Shown in pieces: positions 54,466 through 62,650 of a stretch of 64,000 nt of DNA (positions are counted from its first letter, which is position 1; each line of letters opens with the position of its first letter). Below the pieces are notes generated by a model that was not told where the DNA came from, did not search any database, and worked only from the letters and a program-made list of their open reading frames with translations. The position numbers were made by a program, and so were the translations under genes. The stretch covers positions 284,025 through 348,024 of the forward strand of contig JBJLGL010000013.1 of assembly GCA_045564915.1 (NCBI GenBank). The letters are read 5' to 3'. This DNA is from JAQWRV01 sp045564915. GTDB lineage: Bacteria; Pseudomonadota; Alphaproteobacteria; Rhodospirillales; Rhodospirillaceae.

Positions 54466-56010
54466 ATGACAAGGCGTTCACACTTTATAATTATACTTCT
54501 CTGTGCAGCCATACTATTCGCAAGTCAGGCAACTGAAGCGAATACACTACGCATCGCAACAGCTGGTCGTGTTCCGAATTTGGGTAACCCCTATGCATCG
54601 ATGATGACCCGCGGCATGCACCCATCGGCAATTATGTTCGATGGCCTCACAAAGCTTAGTAGTAGTGGCGATATCAACCCGGTGCTGGCGACATTTTGGG
54701 AAGCGACGGGACCAAACCGTTGGGAGTTCAAGTTGCGCCAGAACGTTAAGTTTGCCAATGGGGAGCCGTTTAACTCTGATGCCGTAGTAGCGGTATTTGA
54801 CTTTCTAAAGTCCGATGAGGCGCGTGGTCTTTTTATGGCGGGGGAAGCAAGAAATATAAGAATGGTCAATGCACTTGACGAGCATACCGTAGAATTTATC
54901 ACGATAATGCCAGACGCTATTCTACCGAAACGATTGAGTCTTATCTTTATGGTACCACCAAAGGCCTGGATGGAAATGGGACAAGATGAGTTTGGTCTGC
55001 ATCCGATTGGTACTGGCCCCTATCAACTGGATGACTGGGGATTTCAAAGTGGTATCTATGAAATGTTGCGAGTACCAGGTTCGTGGCGTGCTACCACACA
55101 TGATGATGTGCCAGATAGAATTGCATTCTATGTAGCAGCTGATGCAGTCTCACGCAGTCAATCTCTCATCTCCGGCCAAACTCATTTGGTTACCACCCTA
55201 GGTCTCGACATGTTGCTCGACCTCGAGGCCCAGGGCTTTGCAACTCAAACTCTGGAAAGTCCACACATTGAAGGCCTAGCCTTACGTAACATTGACCCAG
55301 ATCATCCGCTTGCCGATGCGCGTGTACGCCAGGCCTTAAACATAGCTATTGACCGGCAAACTATGGCTGACATCATCTTACACGGAAAGACACAACCAAA
55401 TAGCCAAGGAGCCCTACCCCAGACTTTCGGCTTCAACCCTGATATCCCACCGTACCCTTATGACCCAGAAAGAGCCCGACAACTCGTAGCGGAAGCAGGC
55501 TATGACAAGGGTTTAGTTCTGGAAGCGATTGTGCGCACACAAGCAACCACGCCAGAGACATTACAAATTTATCAGAAGGTAGCGCAGGACTTGTCAAATA
55601 TCGGTGTTACAATGCATATCCGCGGAGTGCAGGCCGCACAATGGATTGGGATGTGGTTTTCAGGAGACTGGAAAGGTGCAGACGTTCTTGCCATGAATTG
55701 GAGTAGCTCAATTTATATGGACGCCATACGGTCCATTGAAAATGCATCCTGCCTGAAGCCAGCACCATTCTTCTGTGAAACTAAAATGGTGCCGCGAATA
55801 GAATCTAGTAACTCGTTATTTGACCCCTTGGAAAGAGAGAAAGAACTACAAGCAATGATGGCAGAGTTACATACTCTCGCGCCTACTATTCTGTTGTTCC
55901 CAGAAATCCATACCTTTGCCTTCGACTCCGCCCTAGGCCCATTAGAATTCGACGGCGAAATGCTGCGCATGGATGCAGTTAGGATGAGCGGACTGGACGT
56001 GCACGAATAG
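54466..56010 (+). CDS. ABC transporter substrate-binding protein, family 5
   Basis: A periplasmic solute-binding protein of 514 residues (DppA/OppA-type). The signal peptide is HFIIILLCAAILFASQATEA after a short basic start. NRWEFKLRQNVKFANGEPFNSDAVVAVF is the family signature block, HPIGTGPYQLDDW and ALNIAIDRQTMADIILHGK follow, and FNPDIPPYPYDPERARQLVAEAGYDKG is normal for the fold. It is not a lipoprotein, as no lipobox Cys is present. No permease or ATPase gene is adjacent, so it must work with an ABC system encoded elsewhere or serve another role. It is followed by a methyltransferase gene on the same strand. Confidence 0.92.
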   Translation: MTRRSHFIIILLCAAILFASQATEANTLRIATAGRVPNLGNPYASMMTRGMHPSAIMFDGLTKLSSSGDINPVLATFWEATGPNRWEFKLRQNVKFANGEPFNSDAVVAVFDFLKSDEARGLFMAGEARNIRMVNALDEHTVEFITIMPDAILPKRLSLIFMVPPKAWMEMGQDEFGLHPIGTGPYQLDDWGFQSGIYEMLRVPGSWRATTHDDVPDRIAFYVAADAVSRSQSLISGQTHLVTTLGLDMLLDLEAQGFATQTLESPHIEGLALRNIDPDHPLADARVRQALNIAIDRQTMADIILHGKTQPNSQGALPQTFGFNPDIPPYPYDPERARQLVAEAGYDKGLVLEAIVRTQATTPETLQIYQKVAQDLSNIGVTMHIRGVQAAQWIGMWFSGDWKGADVLAMNWSSSIYMDAIRSIENASCLKPAPFFCETKMVPRIESSNSLFDPLEREKELQAMMAELHTLAPTILLFPEIHTFAFDSALGPLEFDGEMLRMDAVRMSGLDVHE

Positions 56011-56088
56011 CCTAATAGCAAGCATTTTGCATTTTCCCGGTTTCCAGAGCATGATTACCCAATAGAACTTCTACCTCGGAGATAAATT

Positions 56089-57276
56089 ATGATAGATCGC
56101 CGCACCTTTGTAACCGCAACAACAGCTTTATCAGCAGTCATAGGTGGCATTTTCAGAGCCCAGAAGGCGAAGGCAAAAAGATACGATTTTGATGTAGAGC
56201 ATCGTGGCTCCGTGGGACGACTGGAGCGCCTACCTAACCTAGACCTAGAATCTAGGGATAACTTCTTTATTGGGATGCGGCGCTGGCGCAGTTACACCTT
56301 GGTACCGGCCGCCCGAAGGCGCTTTGCGAAAGTAATGGAAGCTAGCGGATTTGATCCAAAAAGTGACCTGCCTTTGGAAGAAATCATCGAATTAGTTAAA
56401 GATGATCCACTGATAAACACAGAAGTACGCATCTTTTTGGATGCGAAGCGGACTGCTCATAAGAATTACAAACAGGCTTATGATAACAACGCAGATCTCT
56501 ATTTGGCGGAGATGGAAGCTTATGACAATCGAGGGCCAGGCACATTGGAACTCAACCCTAGTTTAGAGATTCCTATATACACCAAACATGAAATCCACCA
56601 ACAACCGGGTGGTTATGTAGGGAGCCCGTTTTCCGGACCTGTATATCATCATGGAACGAATGCGTTTTATCTCGCCCGTGGAACCGAGAATAAACAAGAT
56701 GAGAACCATACGGGGCTAGCTCGCCAAATGGTAACGCCTGATAACGGCGTAGTTAAACGCATTCTCGATATGGGCTGCGGTATTGGCCAACTAACTATCG
56801 CCTTAAAGGAGCGTTTCACAGACGCTGAGGTCTGGGGAGTAGATGTCGCCGCACCAATGATCCGTTATGGTCATATGCGCGCGGTTGACTTGGGTGTTGA
56901 CGTAAATTTTTCTCAGCGTTTAGCGGAAGATACTAGGCTGCCGGACAATCACTTCGATATTGTGACATCTTATATCCTTCACCATGAGGTAACGGCAGCG
57001 GCTACAAGGAAAATCATCGCTGAAGCATTCCGAGTTCTTCGGCCTGGTGGAATATTCTTTCCTATAGACTTTTTCACAGGCGGAAAATCACCCACTAATG
57101 CTGCAGGCACATTCTCCCGATGGATCGACCATCGCTGGAACAATGAAGTCTGGCGGCCAGAATATGCCTCCGTCGATTTCGCTGGGACTATGAATAAAGT
57201 TGGCTTCAATGTTACGGAAGACGGCCCACCAGTATGGTTCCATCGTCAAAACATACTTGGGATCAAGCCGGTTTAA
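56089..57276 (+). CDS. SAM-dependent methyltransferase with Tat-type leader (paralogue B)
   Basis: A 395-residue class I methyltransferase. The start MIDRRTFVTATTALSAVIGG has a twin-Arg signal (DRRTFVT) and an AKAK cleavage-like site near residue 29, implying export, which is unusual for a SAM-dependent enzyme. Residues 30-220 are an extra region with a conserved end: GTLELNP (151-157), then HEIHQQPGGYVGSP. The Rossmann core begins ILDMGCGIGQLTIA, with VDVAAPMIRYGHMRA and LPDNHFDIVTSYILHHEV. The N-terminal region aligns in pattern with the methyltransferases at 8086 and 60869. DUF485 and ActP-type genes follow almost directly. Confidence 0.85.
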   Translation: MIDRRTFVTATTALSAVIGGIFRAQKAKAKRYDFDVEHRGSVGRLERLPNLDLESRDNFFIGMRRWRSYTLVPAARRRFAKVMEASGFDPKSDLPLEEIIELVKDDPLINTEVRIFLDAKRTAHKNYKQAYDNNADLYLAEMEAYDNRGPGTLELNPSLEIPIYTKHEIHQQPGGYVGSPFSGPVYHHGTNAFYLARGTENKQDENHTGLARQMVTPDNGVVKRILDMGCGIGQLTIALKERFTDAEVWGVDVAAPMIRYGHMRAVDLGVDVNFSQRLAEDTRLPDNHFDIVTSYILHHEVTAAATRKIIAEAFRVLRPGGIFFPIDFFTGGKSPTNAAGTFSRWIDHRWNNEVWRPEYASVDFAGTMNKVGFNVTEDGPPVWFHRQNILGIKPV

Positions 57277-57281
57277 TACTC

Positions 57282-57587
57282 GTGAGTGAAAAACCATCTG
57301 AAGAGCAAACGGGTACTGCACGGAGTACGCTCAAACGACATTTAAAAGTTGCTTGGTTTTCTACTGCCATAACCTTAGCAACATATTTCTTACTCATGAT
57401 CACTATCGCTATAGCACCTAGCTTTCTGGCTCAGCCCATTACCTTTGGTAGCTCCCTGACTATTGGTATCATCGCTGGAATAGTGATTCTTATAATCCTA
57501 ATAACCGTATCAACGATATTCACAGTTTGGAATAATCAAGTGGATCAAAGTGTCTGGGATAGGGACACAATGGATGATCACACATGA
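57282..57587 (+). CDS. DUF485 family small membrane protein
   Basis: A 101-residue inner-membrane protein with two helices (VAWFSTAITLATYFLLMITIAI and LTIGIIAGIVILIILITVSTIF). It is the normal companion of ActP-type symporters, like YjcH in E. coli. I chose GTG 57282, six bases after the methyltransferase stop; an ATG at 57234 would lie inside that gene. Its stop overlaps the symporter start by four bases (ATGA), so the pair is translationally coupled. Confidence 0.85.
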   Translation: MSEKPSEEQTGTARSTLKRHLKVAWFSTAITLATYFLLMITIAIAPSFLAQPITFGSSLTIGIIAGIVILIILITVSTIFTVWNNQVDQSVWDRDTMDDHT

Positions 57588-59068
57588 ATATAGCCGCTAT
57601 TACGATGTTCGTTCTAGTGGTCGTGATTACACTAGGCATTACTCGGTGGGCTTCAACACGTAGTAGATCACTCAACCAGTTTTATACTGCTGACGGATCC
57701 TTATCTGGATTCAAGAATGGGGCCGCCTTTACTGGCGAATTTTTGTCAGCCGCAACCTTCTTAGGTATTACTGGAATCTATTTCACTTCAGGATACGATG
57801 GACTGATCTACTCCATCGGTGCTGCGATGGGGTGGCCGGTTTTAGTTTTTCTTTTATCTGACCGGCTTCGCAGCATGGGTCAATATACACTGACAGATGT
57901 GCTAACGTTCCGTTTGAAAGATCCCTCGTTACGTATATTCTCCGCTGGGGCAACAGTAGTTATTCTGCTGCTCTACATGGTAGCTCAATTAGTCGGTGCA
58001 GGACTACTCATTGAATTCCTGTTTGGTCTTCAGTACATCTGGTCTTTAGTCCTTATTGGCACGTTGATGATAACCTATGTAGTATTTGGTGGCATGATTG
58101 CGACCACGTGGGTCCAAATCGTCAAGGCGGGCTTTCTATATCTTCTGGGTTTGGTACTAGCTGTTGGTGTGCTGGCAACTTTTGATTTCAGCCTAGAAAA
58201 ACTGCTGACCGCCTCAATTGATAAGCATCCCAAAGGCCTAAAGATACTGGAATCCAGTAGTTTTACTTCAGTCGGCGCTTCGCTTTCCGCTGCGTTAACC
58301 CAAGCAGTAGGAATAGCGGGATTGCCTCATTTCATTATGCGGTTTTTCACGGTACCAAACGTTCGTGAAGCCCGGCGTTCGGCCGCCTATGCTACGGCTA
58401 TGATTAGTGGTTTTTATTTAATAATGATCGTGATTGGCTTTGGCACTATTGCGATTCTAAATGGCAACCCAGAGTATACCGTCGGACCGGGGCTCCTTAA
58501 GAATGGTAATAACATGGCGCCGCTATATCTCGCTCACGCTTTGGGTGGTGATATCTTACTTGGGATCTGCGCAGCGACGGTCTTTGCAACTATATTAGCC
58601 GTTGTTTCAGCATTGACTTTAGCTGTTGCCGCTGCAATCTCACACGACCTATACGGAATGCTTTACCGTAAAGGTGAACAAAGTGAAGCTGAGGAACTAA
58701 AAATCTCTCGTTGGGCCGCCTTGGGCTTCGGTATCGCTACCATCGCCTTAAGCTTAGCCTTCAAGAACGAGAATATCACATTCCTTGTGGTTACTTCTCT
58801 GTCCTTGGCCGCGAGTTCAACCTTCCCTGTATTATTCCTCGCCTGTTTCTGGCCTTCTTTGACAGCTCGAGGTGCTTTGATTGGTGGCACGATAGGTCTA
58901 GTATGCGCAGTCGCCGGAGTTGTCTTGGGGCCAACGGTTTGGGTGGCAATCTTTGGTTTTGAAAACCCTATATTCCCTTATCAATACCCAACCATAGTTT
59001 CGTTTCCCTTAGCCCTAGTTGTTATCGTAACCGTATCGAAGTTGGATCCAAGGAGAAAGACTGCTTAG
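57584..59068 (+). CDS. Sodium:solute symporter, ActP-like
   Basis: A 494-residue permease of the SSS family, probably taking up acetate or another short organic acid with sodium. About 13 membrane helices. The early block SRSLNQFYTADGSLSGFKNGAAFTGEF is typical of ActP. Later, GGMIATTWVQIVKAGFLYL and GIAGLPHFIMRFFTVPNVREARRSAAYA are well-known SSS signatures. It is shorter than E. coli ActP mainly at the C-terminus. It is coupled to DUF485 upstream. The tannase-family gene follows after about 150 bases, so an organic acid released by the esterase could be its substrate, as inference. Confidence 0.92.
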   Translation: MNIAAITMFVLVVVITLGITRWASTRSRSLNQFYTADGSLSGFKNGAAFTGEFLSAATFLGITGIYFTSGYDGLIYSIGAAMGWPVLVFLLSDRLRSMGQYTLTDVLTFRLKDPSLRIFSAGATVVILLLYMVAQLVGAGLLIEFLFGLQYIWSLVLIGTLMITYVVFGGMIATTWVQIVKAGFLYLLGLVLAVGVLATFDFSLEKLLTASIDKHPKGLKILESSSFTSVGASLSAALTQAVGIAGLPHFIMRFFTVPNVREARRSAAYATAMISGFYLIMIVIGFGTIAILNGNPEYTVGPGLLKNGNNMAPLYLAHALGGDILLGICAATVFATILAVVSALTLAVAAAISHDLYGMLYRKGEQSEAEELKISRWAALGFGIATIALSLAFKNENITFLVVTSLSLAASSTFPVLFLACFWPSLTARGALIGGTIGLVCAVAGVVLGPTVWVAIFGFENPIFPYQYPTIVSFPLALVVIVTVSKLDPRRKTA

Positions 59069-59214
59069 AATTAAGTATTCAAAGACCATAGGAGCTAATC
59101 CGCGGCTAAGTATTGAAAGCGGGTGGCTTCTTATAACCGAGAAAAAATTGACTTTAGTGGTCCTACACTGCATCAGAAGGACGCTACACTTATACTTTCA
59201 GGAGGGAGTAAGCC

Positions 59215-60807
59215 ATGGAATCGAGGCTAATAGCACCTTTAGGGGTTGCCTTTTCATTCTTTGTTTTTGTGTCATCGTCAAATGCGGATACAGGAAGCGC
59301 ACAAGAGCGCTGTTTGGCTATGAGTAAACCGGGCGCCGAGGCTGAATACCGTATGGTTTCTATTCCCGATGCACCAACTAGAATTCTGAATTCGCAACTT
59401 GATACGGCAGCAGATGGCTTGCCTGAATCTTGCCGAGTAGACGGTCTTATCGCCCCAAATACACATTTCGAACTCCGTATGCCGACCGAAACCTGGAACG
59501 GTAAGTTTCTGATGTTTGGATGCGGTGGGTATTGCGGTTTTATTGATTCCTTGCGCAGCGATCCTGGCTTGGCGCAGAACTACGCCGTAGTACTTACTGA
59601 TATGGGCCATCAGGGCAGGAGTTGGTTATTCGCTTACAATAACTTACAAGGGGAGATCGACTTTGGTTTCCGCTCTACTCACACTGTAGCTGTTGCTTCA
59701 AAAGAAATCATTGATCACTATTATGGCAATCGGGCAGAGAAGAACTACTTTATGGGCTGCTCCACAGGTGGCCGCCAAGCTATGGTAGAAGCGCAACGGT
59801 TCCCGCGAGACTTCGACGGTATAATCGCTGGGGCACCGGTTTATGACGAAACTGGCGACGGCGCACATTTCGTTTTATGGAGTCCGCTCGCAAACATGGA
59901 TGAGGATGGTAATGCCATCATGAATCCATCCAAATTACCTATGATCCGTAGGGCAGTCATGGATCAATGCGATGCAGCCGACGGTTTGGAGGATAATATT
60001 TTACAGGACCCGCAGGTCTGTAATTGGGAACCAGAGAAGATCCAGTGCCGCACTCCATTTGGTGGTGATGATTGTCTGACAAGAGACGAAGTCAATGTCG
60101 TGAAAAAGATCTACTCGGGAGCGACTAACTCTGAGGGCGAGCCTTGGTACTTCGGTATGTCTGTAGGGTCAGAGTACACCTGGACGCCAGAGTTTATCCA
60201 AGAAGACAAGGTTGGCGATTGGTTGGAAGGACCACAAAGCTTTGGCGAGGAGTTTATTACTACTATGCCGTTCTTTTATGACCCGCCAGTAGGCACACCG
60301 GCTAACACATACGATTTCGACAAAGATCCACCACGTATGGGTCTAACAGAATGGCTGTACAACGCACAGAATCCCGACCTACGAAAATTCAAGAAAAATG
60401 GAGGCAAGCTGATACTCTATCATGGTTGGGATGATGACCAGATTCCACCGGGTATCAGCATCGACTACTACCAAACCGCCACGCGAACCATGGGTGGGCA
60501 AGAAAATACAAAAGACTTCTTCCGTCTATTTATGATGCCTAGCATGCTCCATTGTATCATGGGCGGTCCGGGTGGCACTGAAGTAGATTGGGTTGGTGTG
60601 CTGGAAGATTGGGTAGAGAATGGGGAGGCACCTGACAAGGTATTAGTCCACCGTATGAAACAAACAGGATACGGCCTACCTCGCCCACGACATCCTCTTG
60701 GCGTCTCGGACTTTGACCAGGTGCGGCCAGTCTACGCCTATCCGGGTGTCGCGCGATATAAAGGGTCTGGAGATACTAATGATCCAGATAATTGGGCGAA
60801 ACGGTAA
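59215..60807 (+). CDS. Tannase/feruloyl esterase family protein (secreted)
   Basis: A 530-residue exported esterase. GGAGGGAG precedes the ATG; the signal peptide ends near SSSNA. The nucleophile is Ser183 in FMGCSTGGRQAMVEA, with Cys182 next to it, and the acid is in YHGWDDDQIPP (Asp406 or Asp407). His446 in LHCIMGGPG is followed by Cys447. This Cys-Ser and His-Cys pairing forms the family disulphide that joins the triad. A calcium-type loop is seen at CDAADGLEDNIL. Family members release gallic, ferulic or related acids from esters. It lies after the symporter pair and before a methyltransferase gene, consistent with use of plant- or algal-derived aromatic esters. Confidence 0.93.
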   Translation: MESRLIAPLGVAFSFFVFVSSSNADTGSAQERCLAMSKPGAEAEYRMVSIPDAPTRILNSQLDTAADGLPESCRVDGLIAPNTHFELRMPTETWNGKFLMFGCGGYCGFIDSLRSDPGLAQNYAVVLTDMGHQGRSWLFAYNNLQGEIDFGFRSTHTVAVASKEIIDHYYGNRAEKNYFMGCSTGGRQAMVEAQRFPRDFDGIIAGAPVYDETGDGAHFVLWSPLANMDEDGNAIMNPSKLPMIRRAVMDQCDAADGLEDNILQDPQVCNWEPEKIQCRTPFGGDDCLTRDEVNVVKKIYSGATNSEGEPWYFGMSVGSEYTWTPEFIQEDKVGDWLEGPQSFGEEFITTMPFFYDPPVGTPANTYDFDKDPPRMGLTEWLYNAQNPDLRKFKKNGGKLILYHGWDDDQIPPGISIDYYQTATRTMGGQENTKDFFRLFMMPSMLHCIMGGPGGTEVDWVGVLEDWVENGEAPDKVLVHRMKQTGYGLPRPRHPLGVSDFDQVRPVYAYPGVARYKGSGDTNDPDNWAKR

Positions 60808-60868
60808 CTGTTCAAGAAATTTTTTATAAACTGAGCCTTATAAGATTCTTCATGATGGAGCCTTTTTT

Positions 60869-62065
60869 ATGACTGACTACGTACGTCACGATCTAAGGGT
60901 GGAACCGACCAGGGATGAAAGCGCCCGACAAAAATTTATGCAGTGTATGCGTGCATATATCTTGCACGACGTTTCCGGCGGGATGAAAACGGTCTACGAC
61001 CGCAAGGCCGAACCAGCATTTGAGAAGCGCAACAGCCGCAAACCAAAAGATGGGCCTGAAATCCATAAAGCGCTCAAAGGCGAAACGCTTTTCAAATTCT
61101 ATTCGAGTTTACGCTGTAATGCCCAAGAAATGTCTTTCCGCTCTGTCTTGCCAACCTTAGAGCGCAATTTCGAGAAGACCAACCGCAAAGCTCGCGCCTT
61201 ATCTCAGTCTACTAGGGAAGCAAAGGGTTCAGTTGAGATCGACCCTCACTTCAAAGTGCCAAGGTACGTTTCTGACCTTGACGTTCACCTAATGCCAGGA
61301 AATTATGATACAGAGTATGCACCTGAGGATGTGACCCAAGGCGCCCTATATGATAACGGAATATCCGTTTTTAGCATGGGATTATTTGGTGATGAGTTAG
61401 ACGATATTGGAACAACTATCTCGAAGTTCATCAGCACAAAATTTGAGGATTTTAGTCCGTCTCGCATTTTAGATATCGGCTGTACTGTGGGTCACAATAC
61501 AGTACCATGGAGCCGTACCTATCCAGACGCTGACGTACATGCAGTCGATGTGGGAGCTCCTGTACTTAGATATGCTCATGCAAGGGCTCAATCTCTTGGC
61601 CAAACTGTTCATTTTCATCAGCAAAATGCCGAACATATGAGCTTCGAGGATGAATCATTCGACATGATTTTTTCGTCCATGTTTCTGCATGAAGTGCCAG
61701 GTAAAGGCATAAAAAATATTTTCGACGAAGCTCATCGCTTACTTAAGAATGGGGGCCTAATGCTGCATATGGAATTGCCCACTAATGATATGCTCGAACC
61801 CTACGATAGCTTCTATTTGGACTGGGATTCATTCTACAATAAAGAGCCGTTTTACAAATCCTTCCGCGACATGAACACCAAAGACTTGTGCGCAGCCTCT
61901 GGTTTTGAGAAAGAAAAATTTTTCTATTACATCATCCCGAGTCTTGGCTTTTTCGGTGAAAACGCTGTGCTTAAGTCTATTGATAAGCAATCAGGACAAG
62001 CAAATGAAAATACGGGCCGATTTGCTGACGGAATCAACTGGTTCTGCTTTGGCGCCTGGAAATAA
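60869..62065 (+). CDS. SAM-dependent methyltransferase with long N-terminal domain (paralogue C)
   Basis: A 398-residue class I methyltransferase, clearly homologous over its whole length to that at 8086. The first 195 residues match in pattern: RVEPTRDESARQKF, then NAQEMSFRSVLPTLERN, SVEIDPHFKVPRY and VHLMPGNYDTEYAPEDVTQGALYDNG. The SAM domain begins ILDIGCTVGHNT, with HAVDVGAPVLRYAHARA and FEDESFDMIFSSMFLHE. The tail TGRFADGINWFCFGAWK differs from the other copy. GGAG stands before the ATG. It follows the tannase-family gene by about 60 bases on the same strand. The substrate is unknown. Confidence 0.86.
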   Translation: MTDYVRHDLRVEPTRDESARQKFMQCMRAYILHDVSGGMKTVYDRKAEPAFEKRNSRKPKDGPEIHKALKGETLFKFYSSLRCNAQEMSFRSVLPTLERNFEKTNRKARALSQSTREAKGSVEIDPHFKVPRYVSDLDVHLMPGNYDTEYAPEDVTQGALYDNGISVFSMGLFGDELDDIGTTISKFISTKFEDFSPSRILDIGCTVGHNTVPWSRTYPDADVHAVDVGAPVLRYAHARAQSLGQTVHFHQQNAEHMSFEDESFDMIFSSMFLHEVPGKGIKNIFDEAHRLLKNGGLMLHMELPTNDMLEPYDSFYLDWDSFYNKEPFYKSFRDMNTKDLCAASGFEKEKFFYYIIPSLGFFGENAVLKSIDKQSGQANENTGRFADGINWFCFGAWK

Positions 62066-62191
62066 AAGATAGGCAAATCTAAACTATAGCTACCAGGCAG
62101 CGTTGCAAGTTATCGGAATCAATAGTGGACCTACTAGATTGGGTAACACCCTCCCAAAGGCCTAACGTTCAATCAATACCTAGCGTAACTA

Positions 62192-62410
62192 TTAAGAAAC
62201 CTCACAGGTATTAATCCCCAAAGCTTTATAAATGAAACAGCGCGCTAAGATGCCTGAAAGAATAACTGATAGCCCAATTATGACTGCAACACCGGCCAGT
62301 AATTGACCAATCCAATCACTACCCAGAAAATTAGAGAATGGAACAGCTAACAATACGAGTCCAAATACAATACGTATTAAACGATCAACGGCGCCAACAT
62401 TTGCCTCCAT
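62192..62410 (-). CDS. DUF2892 (YgaP-like) small membrane protein
   Basis: A 72-residue inner-membrane protein. The start ATG 62410 (MEANVGAVDRLIRIVFGLVLL) is the family N-terminus and has GGGAG six bases upstream; a longer reading from 62455 has no support. Two helices are visible (RIVFGLVLLAVPF and AGVAVIIGLSVILSGI), and the end CFIYKALGINTCEV is the usual Cys-containing tail. Members are small membrane proteins, sometimes fused to rhodanese domains. It stands alone on the minus strand, with 240 bases upstream that show no feature. Confidence 0.9.
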   Translation of the reverse strand: MEANVGAVDRLIRIVFGLVLLAVPFSNFLGSDWIGQLLAGVAVIIGLSVILSGILARCFIYKALGINTCEVS

Positions 62411-62650
62411 ATTACTCTCCCTTGGACTCCACCCGTTATGTACATGGAATCCCATAACGGATTTATGTTTTATACTCTAAAGCATCAGTTAATAGTATGT
62501 GGTAGATACAGAAACAACCATTTTACGTCAAATAAAAATAAGTAGTCTTTCTGGCCATATATTGGCAAAACTAAGAGCGCCTAGTCTGGCCTATACAGGG
62601 TATAAATAAACAACCATTATACCCAGCGAGAATATGCAAAGCCTGAGACA

